Origin: Pseudoalteromonas xiamenensis
Lineage (GTDB): Bacteria; Pseudomonadota; Gammaproteobacteria; Enterobacterales; Alteromonadaceae
Direction: 5' to 3' (one strand)
DNA length: 64,000 nucleotides
Assembly (NCBI RefSeq): GCF_042431545.1
Contig: NZ_JBHLYX010000002.1
A program made the translations under genes and the position numbers. The notes beneath the pieces were generated by a model. The model made no database searches. It was not told the DNA's origin and saw only the letters and a program-made list of their open reading frames with translations. This document shows positions 60,633-64,000 of this stretch, one piece after another. Each line of letters starts with the position of its first letter. The stretch's first letter is position 1.

Positions 60633-61700
60633 ATGACCAATATCATCAAAACGGCCTTAGAGGAAAACCTCTTTTTTTCGCAATTATTGTTAAAAACCTC
60701 CGCATTGAATTTCTTACGTCATCTTGTTATAGAGTCCCATCTAGCGCTCGTCATTACGGATTCCGATATTTCGAAAGGGTTGAAAATCATTTATGCCAAT
60801 GATGAATTTTGTAAGCAAATGGGCTATCAGCTTGCGGAAATTGTTGGGATGTCACCCGCCATTTTTAAGGGCCCTCTGAGTGACCAAAAGCTTATTGACC
60901 AAGTTAAAAAGCAATTGGCGGAAAAGGGCTGCTTCTTTGGCTCCTCTGTGAGTTATAAAAAGGACGGTAGCTTTTTCCCTGTTCAGTGGAGTATTTCAGA
61001 CATTCGAGATGAGGATGGAGAAGTAACCCATTATTTTATGGTGCAAAAGGATTTATCAAGGCAGACACGTCTCATTGAACAAATGAAGCGATCCAATGAA
61101 TTGTTCAAAGAGCACATTCGCAATAACAAATCTAAAGTTGAAGTGAGCGAGCAAATCGTTTCACAGATTATGGAAAACGAAAAATATTACAGTACCGTGC
61201 TCTTTGAAGGGGTTGAGTTGTTTGAAGACCCATTTGAAGACTTGTTCTTTGATATTGACACGGATAACGAAGATCAAGTGACTAAAACCAAAGAACCGTT
61301 GTCCTCAGAAAAATTTTTATCACGTAATACCTTTGAAGAAGACGATATACAGTCACTTTTCGACAACATTGACGATATATTGCTAGAGATTGAGTTAATT
61401 AACTCCCGTGAACTGGATTTATCAAACATCGAAAAAATTTCTAATGCGTTTGGGTATTTGTCTAGCAGCCTTTATTTCTTCTACGAATTTAATGACGCTG
61501 CTATTGTGCTGGATGAGCTCGCGAAACAACTGAGAAATGTCGATTGTAATGAAATTTTCCCGATAGCCGTGCTTGAATCGCTGTCTGATGAACTGAAACT
61601 CTGGTTATCTGATATCTTTGTCACGAGTGAATGCGAAAACATTTACGAAAAGGAAGCGAATATACTGGCGATGACGAAACAGTTGCTTTCAATGCTCTAA
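60633..61700 (+). CDS. PAS-domain protein with unassigned acidic C-terminal region
   Basis: 355 residues from the ATG at 60633 (GAGG nine bases upstream; the frame opens at a TTG at 60600). A PAS domain spans about residues 35-145 (YANDEFCKQMGYQLAEIVGM, then YFMVQKDLSRQ). It lacks the Cys motif of LOV photosensors. The remaining 210 residues are acidic and helical (EDPFEDLFFDIDTDNEDQ) and match no output domain I know: no HK, GGDEF, EAL, HTH or MCP signature. It is probably a sensory adaptor working by protein contact. Single gene. Confidence 0.78.
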   Translation: MTNIIKTALEENLFFSQLLLKTSALNFLRHLVIESHLALVITDSDISKGLKIIYANDEFCKQMGYQLAEIVGMSPAIFKGPLSDQKLIDQVKKQLAEKGCFFGSSVSYKKDGSFFPVQWSISDIRDEDGEVTHYFMVQKDLSRQTRLIEQMKRSNELFKEHIRNNKSKVEVSEQIVSQIMENEKYYSTVLFEGVELFEDPFEDLFFDIDTDNEDQVTKTKEPLSSEKFLSRNTFEEDDIQSLFDNIDDILLEIELINSRELDLSNIEKISNAFGYLSSSLYFFYEFNDAAIVLDELAKQLRNVDCNEIFPIAVLESLSDELKLWLSDIFVTSECENIYEKEANILAMTKQLLSML

Positions 61701-61810
61701 AGTAGTTTTGTGCAAGGGAGCCACTAGAATGCATGTGTTTTTGTTTTTGTTTTAGATTGCATCGACATGGATAATGTACGGGTTCAACAAAACCAAGTCG
61801 ATGCGTAAAA

Positions 61811-62995
61811 CTAAAAAAAGTAACTTATTGAACATGCAATAAAGTCGTCTGATTTCAAAGTGTAAAGTGGACTCTCATCATTGTTTGTTGAAAACGCCCA
61901 ACCTTCAATTTGCCATTTCCACCTTTCTTCAAGTCGACCTGAAGCTTCTAATTTAATGGCTTGCTCCGATTTGCCGAGGTCTTGGCTGATACCAAACAAA
62001 ATTTCGCTCCCATTTGCGTCATTCAACGCCAAACGCCAACCAATAAACATATCGTTTTGATTTAATGCAAACTTATAGTTGTCGTAGGAATATTCTGCTA
62101 TCCAGCCTAAGTCGTATACAGTATCAAATACACCAACTTGCGTGTATTCAACCCCTGTCGTGGACGCGAACTCATTGCGTATACTGTCTCGATAACGAGC
62201 CTCAAGCTTCCAGAGCCAATCTCCCGATACATTTTGCAACTCTAAACCAATTTGTTGCATTTGAGCGTAAAAAGGCACAACTGAATTCTGTTGGGGAATA
62301 AATTCCGGTTCGCGATTTGTGCCATTGAAATAGGAGAGGGCAAAATCCCAAGTCTCAACGCTGTTGCTGTACCTAAACGCGTAATCTAAATGATGTTCTC
62401 GCCGTGATGATTCGTATCGTGCATTATCATCCACATCAAACGGTAGCGATAGACGACTATCTCTGCCCGCAAAAGTGCGTTCCCGAAAATACGGTAATAT
62501 GTACGAATCCAAGGTTCCCCAATCCTTCACCATTTTAAAGCGGAGCATTGGTTGCCCAAGTTTGTCTTCACCGTCGAGTCCTTCAACTGCATCGGTTTGG
62601 TTCATTACATCAACAAGATGGGTGGACTCAGTTACGCCCCAAAAAACGCGACCAATGCCAACGCTAATTTCGTAGTCTTGCCAGTAATGAAGCCACTGAA
62701 GTTCACGAATATCAGCATGAGTGCGCTCTGAGTCATGACTGTCGATCCGAAAAAATGGTTTGAAATTGATAATATGACCATCATTTTGCCAAAGCCACTC
62801 AGTTTCGAGCATTAAACTGTTTTGGATACGATTGACGGCTCCTTCAAGTTCAGTCTTTTCCGTCTGTAGGAAATTCCGTTGGTCTACTTGTATTTCTCCA
62901 TGAAAGTCTATCTCTGGATTTGCGGCAAGTTGGGTGCTGAATGCACCCAAACAAAAAGAGAGACTAACAAAACCTCGTGAGGGTTTTAACGTCAT
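61811..62995 (-). CDS. predicted outer-membrane beta-barrel protein
   Basis: 394 residues from the ATG at 62995 (GTG at 62998 also possible): signal peptide (about 1-25, ending LAAN), then alternating beta-strand pattern rich in aromatic residues, ending with aromatic Phe-Phe as in barrel proteins. I do not recognise a named family, though it resembles proteins encoded next to LolA-like/RND pairs (DUF1302-like). Its start overlaps the stop of the LolA-like gene (TAGTG), so it is translationally coupled. Confidence 0.75.
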   Translation of the reverse strand: MTLKPSRGFVSLSFCLGAFSTQLAANPEIDFHGEIQVDQRNFLQTEKTELEGAVNRIQNSLMLETEWLWQNDGHIINFKPFFRIDSHDSERTHADIRELQWLHYWQDYEISVGIGRVFWGVTESTHLVDVMNQTDAVEGLDGEDKLGQPMLRFKMVKDWGTLDSYILPYFRERTFAGRDSRLSLPFDVDDNARYESSRREHHLDYAFRYSNSVETWDFALSYFNGTNREPEFIPQQNSVVPFYAQMQQIGLELQNVSGDWLWKLEARYRDSIRNEFASTTGVEYTQVGVFDTVYDLGWIAEYSYDNYKFALNQNDMFIGWRLALNDANGSEILFGISQDLGKSEQAIKLEASGRLEERWKWQIEGWAFSTNNDESPLYTLKSDDFIACSISYFF

Positions 62996-62997
62996 CA

Positions 62998-63795
62998 CTA
63001 CCTCGCACGCTGTAAACTAGCTTGGTTAAAGTCACTGATTGCAAGTCCTTGAGAGAATTCAAGACTTTCTGTCGTAAGGCGAGTGGCTTTGTGTGTTTGC
63101 ACATTGTCCATTTCTAACGTATGAGCACGCCAGAATTTACCTAGATGCATTTGATAATCGAGTAAAGTGAGGGTTTTCAGAAGCGCGCCTTTACGGTCAT
63201 AGTATTCTACTTTCAGTGGTTGATAATGTAGTTTATCTAGCCAGACATGTTGTTTGGTATACCCCGAGTTTTTATCAACAGGGATTTGCTCAAGCAAGAA
63301 CGTACTTTGGTTGTCTAGCATTTGTTCTCCTAGATAATTGAACTGGTATTTAGCTAATTCAAAGGAGCTGAGATCTTCGTAGGCAAATTCGCTTCCCATA
63401 AAGGGACCGGATTTGTTTTTTGATGCTATACGTTTTACTCGCTTTAGTGCAGGTAAATAAAGCCATTGTTCGTCTGCTTCGGTGGCGTGCGAGAAGTTTA
63501 AGAAAGCCGTTCCTTTCACATCTAAAGGAGTGTCGAAGATGGTGAGGCCTTTGTCTCCGTCATTTTCGACTTCGAGCATTTTCATACGTAAGTGACGCTC
63601 GCTCGTATCCCCATTAGCGTTCGTCAGCAGCATCGTCATACTTGCTTGGCTATCACCCCAACCACTATCAAGTTGTTTACGTTTGGTGGCAATAGTGATG
63701 CCCTGTTCCTCGTTTGCGATAGCAAAACTATTTGTCACCGCAATAATTGTGCTACCAGCTACTAAGAGAGTTGAAATAATAGTATTCATTTTCAT
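62998..63795 (-). CDS. outer membrane lipoprotein-sorting (LolA-like) protein
   Basis: 265 residues: signal peptide (about 1-27), then the LolA-like fold of the family annotated 'outer membrane lipoprotein-sorting protein' (MTMLLTNANGDTSERHLRMK, EQWLYLPALKRVKRIASKNK, FMGSEFAYEDLSS, KVEYYDRKGALLKTL). These are usually encoded with an MMPL/RND transporter, as here, and are thought to carry a lipid-like molecule across the periplasm. Not the housekeeping LolA. The ribosome-binding site is AAAGGATAA. Confidence 0.88.
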   Translation of the reverse strand: MKMNTIISTLLVAGSTIIAVTNSFAIANEEQGITIATKRKQLDSGWGDSQASMTMLLTNANGDTSERHLRMKMLEVENDGDKGLTIFDTPLDVKGTAFLNFSHATEADEQWLYLPALKRVKRIASKNKSGPFMGSEFAYEDLSSFELAKYQFNYLGEQMLDNQSTFLLEQIPVDKNSGYTKQHVWLDKLHYQPLKVEYYDRKGALLKTLTLLDYQMHLGKFWRAHTLEMDNVQTHKATRLTTESLEFSQGLAISDFNQASLQRAR

Positions 63796-63811
63796 CGTGT
63801 TATCCTTTTAA

Positions 63812-64000
63812 TTAGTATTTGCTGATCAGTTGTGGTTCGGTGGTTGTAATTATTTCATTAGACTCAATCACTTCGTGACTTCCCGATTTATCGAACCAAA
63901 GCAACATGCAGGGCAGTAGAATAAAATCCACAATTAGCGCGATAAAAATAACAAGTGCACTGAGCTGCCCCATATCTGAGTTAAGGCGAAATGCGGAGGT
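63812..64000 (-). CDS. RND/MMPL superfamily transporter, C-terminal end (cut by window edge)
   Basis: The last 62 codons of a minus-strand gene that continues beyond the right edge; stop TAA at 63814-63812. The translation contains SDMGQLSALVIFIALIVDF followed by ILLPCMLLWFDK, the final membrane helix and D-(F/L)-x-L-L-P motif of MMPL/RND exporters, then a polar tail. It lies 16 bases upstream of the LolA-like gene; the three genes form an operon. Confidence 0.82.
   Translation of the reverse strand, partial: TSAFRLNSDMGQLSALVIFIALIVDFILLPCMLLWFDKSGSHEVIESNEIITTTEPQLISKY

Overview
The window looks like chromosomal DNA from a marine gammaproteobacterium of the Alteromonadales, most like Pseudoalteromonas. 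This rests on the protein sequences (recognised by eye, no search was run), the moderately AT-rich DNA, and the gene order. Almost everything is core genome. I see no insertion sequence, integrase, prophage, CRISPR array or rRNA gene.

Layout. 0.2-7.6 kb: a secreted subtilase with PA and two PPC domains, a membrane-anchored XRE regulator with a possible triple-repeat operator, cmoA-cmoB (wobble-uridine modification), a DUF3334 protein with a CheC/CheX-like motif, a YgjP-type metalloprotease and a DUF72/YecE protein. 7.7-11.9 kb: aspS and the ruvC-ruvA-ruvB Holliday-junction operon. 11.9-12.8 kb: a 936-base gap holding a strong candidate small RNA on the minus strand. 12.8-17.6 kb: tolQ-tolR-tolA-tolB-pal-cpoB, without ybgC. 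17.7-19.9 kb: seven identical tRNA-Lys genes, nadA and tRNA-Ser. 19.9-25.7 kb: a VOC protein, bamD, and divergently rluD-pgeF-clpB, with a heat-shock type promoter before clpB.

25.7-38 kb: an Aer-like chemoreceptor, a quinone-oxidoreductase-like protein, gshA with a TTG start, an SLT-domain lipoprotein, a CorC-like CBS membrane protein with a CcsA/YpjD protein, ffh, a periplasmic esterase, and a ToxR/CadC-like membrane regulator. 38-41.8 kb: an Entner-Doudoroff operon edd-eda-gap behind two palindromic LacI-type operators that bracket the promoter. 42-54 kb: ydcH-like, a GGDEF/EAL protein with a damaged EAL site, an M2 dipeptidase lipoprotein, fadE, a small lipoprotein, cysK, a DUF5916 outer-membrane protein and a DAACS symporter. 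53.9-57.9 kb: uvrY-uvrC-pgsA followed by seven tRNA genes (Gly, Cys, Leu, Gly, Leu, Gly, Cys). 57.9-64 kb: DUF1289, a PhoD-like phosphatase carrying fibronectin-type-II-like modules, a PAS protein, and the 3' part of an RND transporter / LolA-like / outer-membrane-protein operon cut by the right edge.

Several blocks keep the E. coli order (cpoB - tRNA-Lys cluster - nadA; bamD/rluD/yfiH/clpB; uvrY-uvrC-pgsA-glyW-cysT-leuZ), which supports the assignments. The most novel-looking items are the small RNA candidate at about 12180-12355, the phosphatase with FN2-like modules, the membrane XRE regulator with its 10-bp repeats, and the lipid-transport-like operon at the right end.
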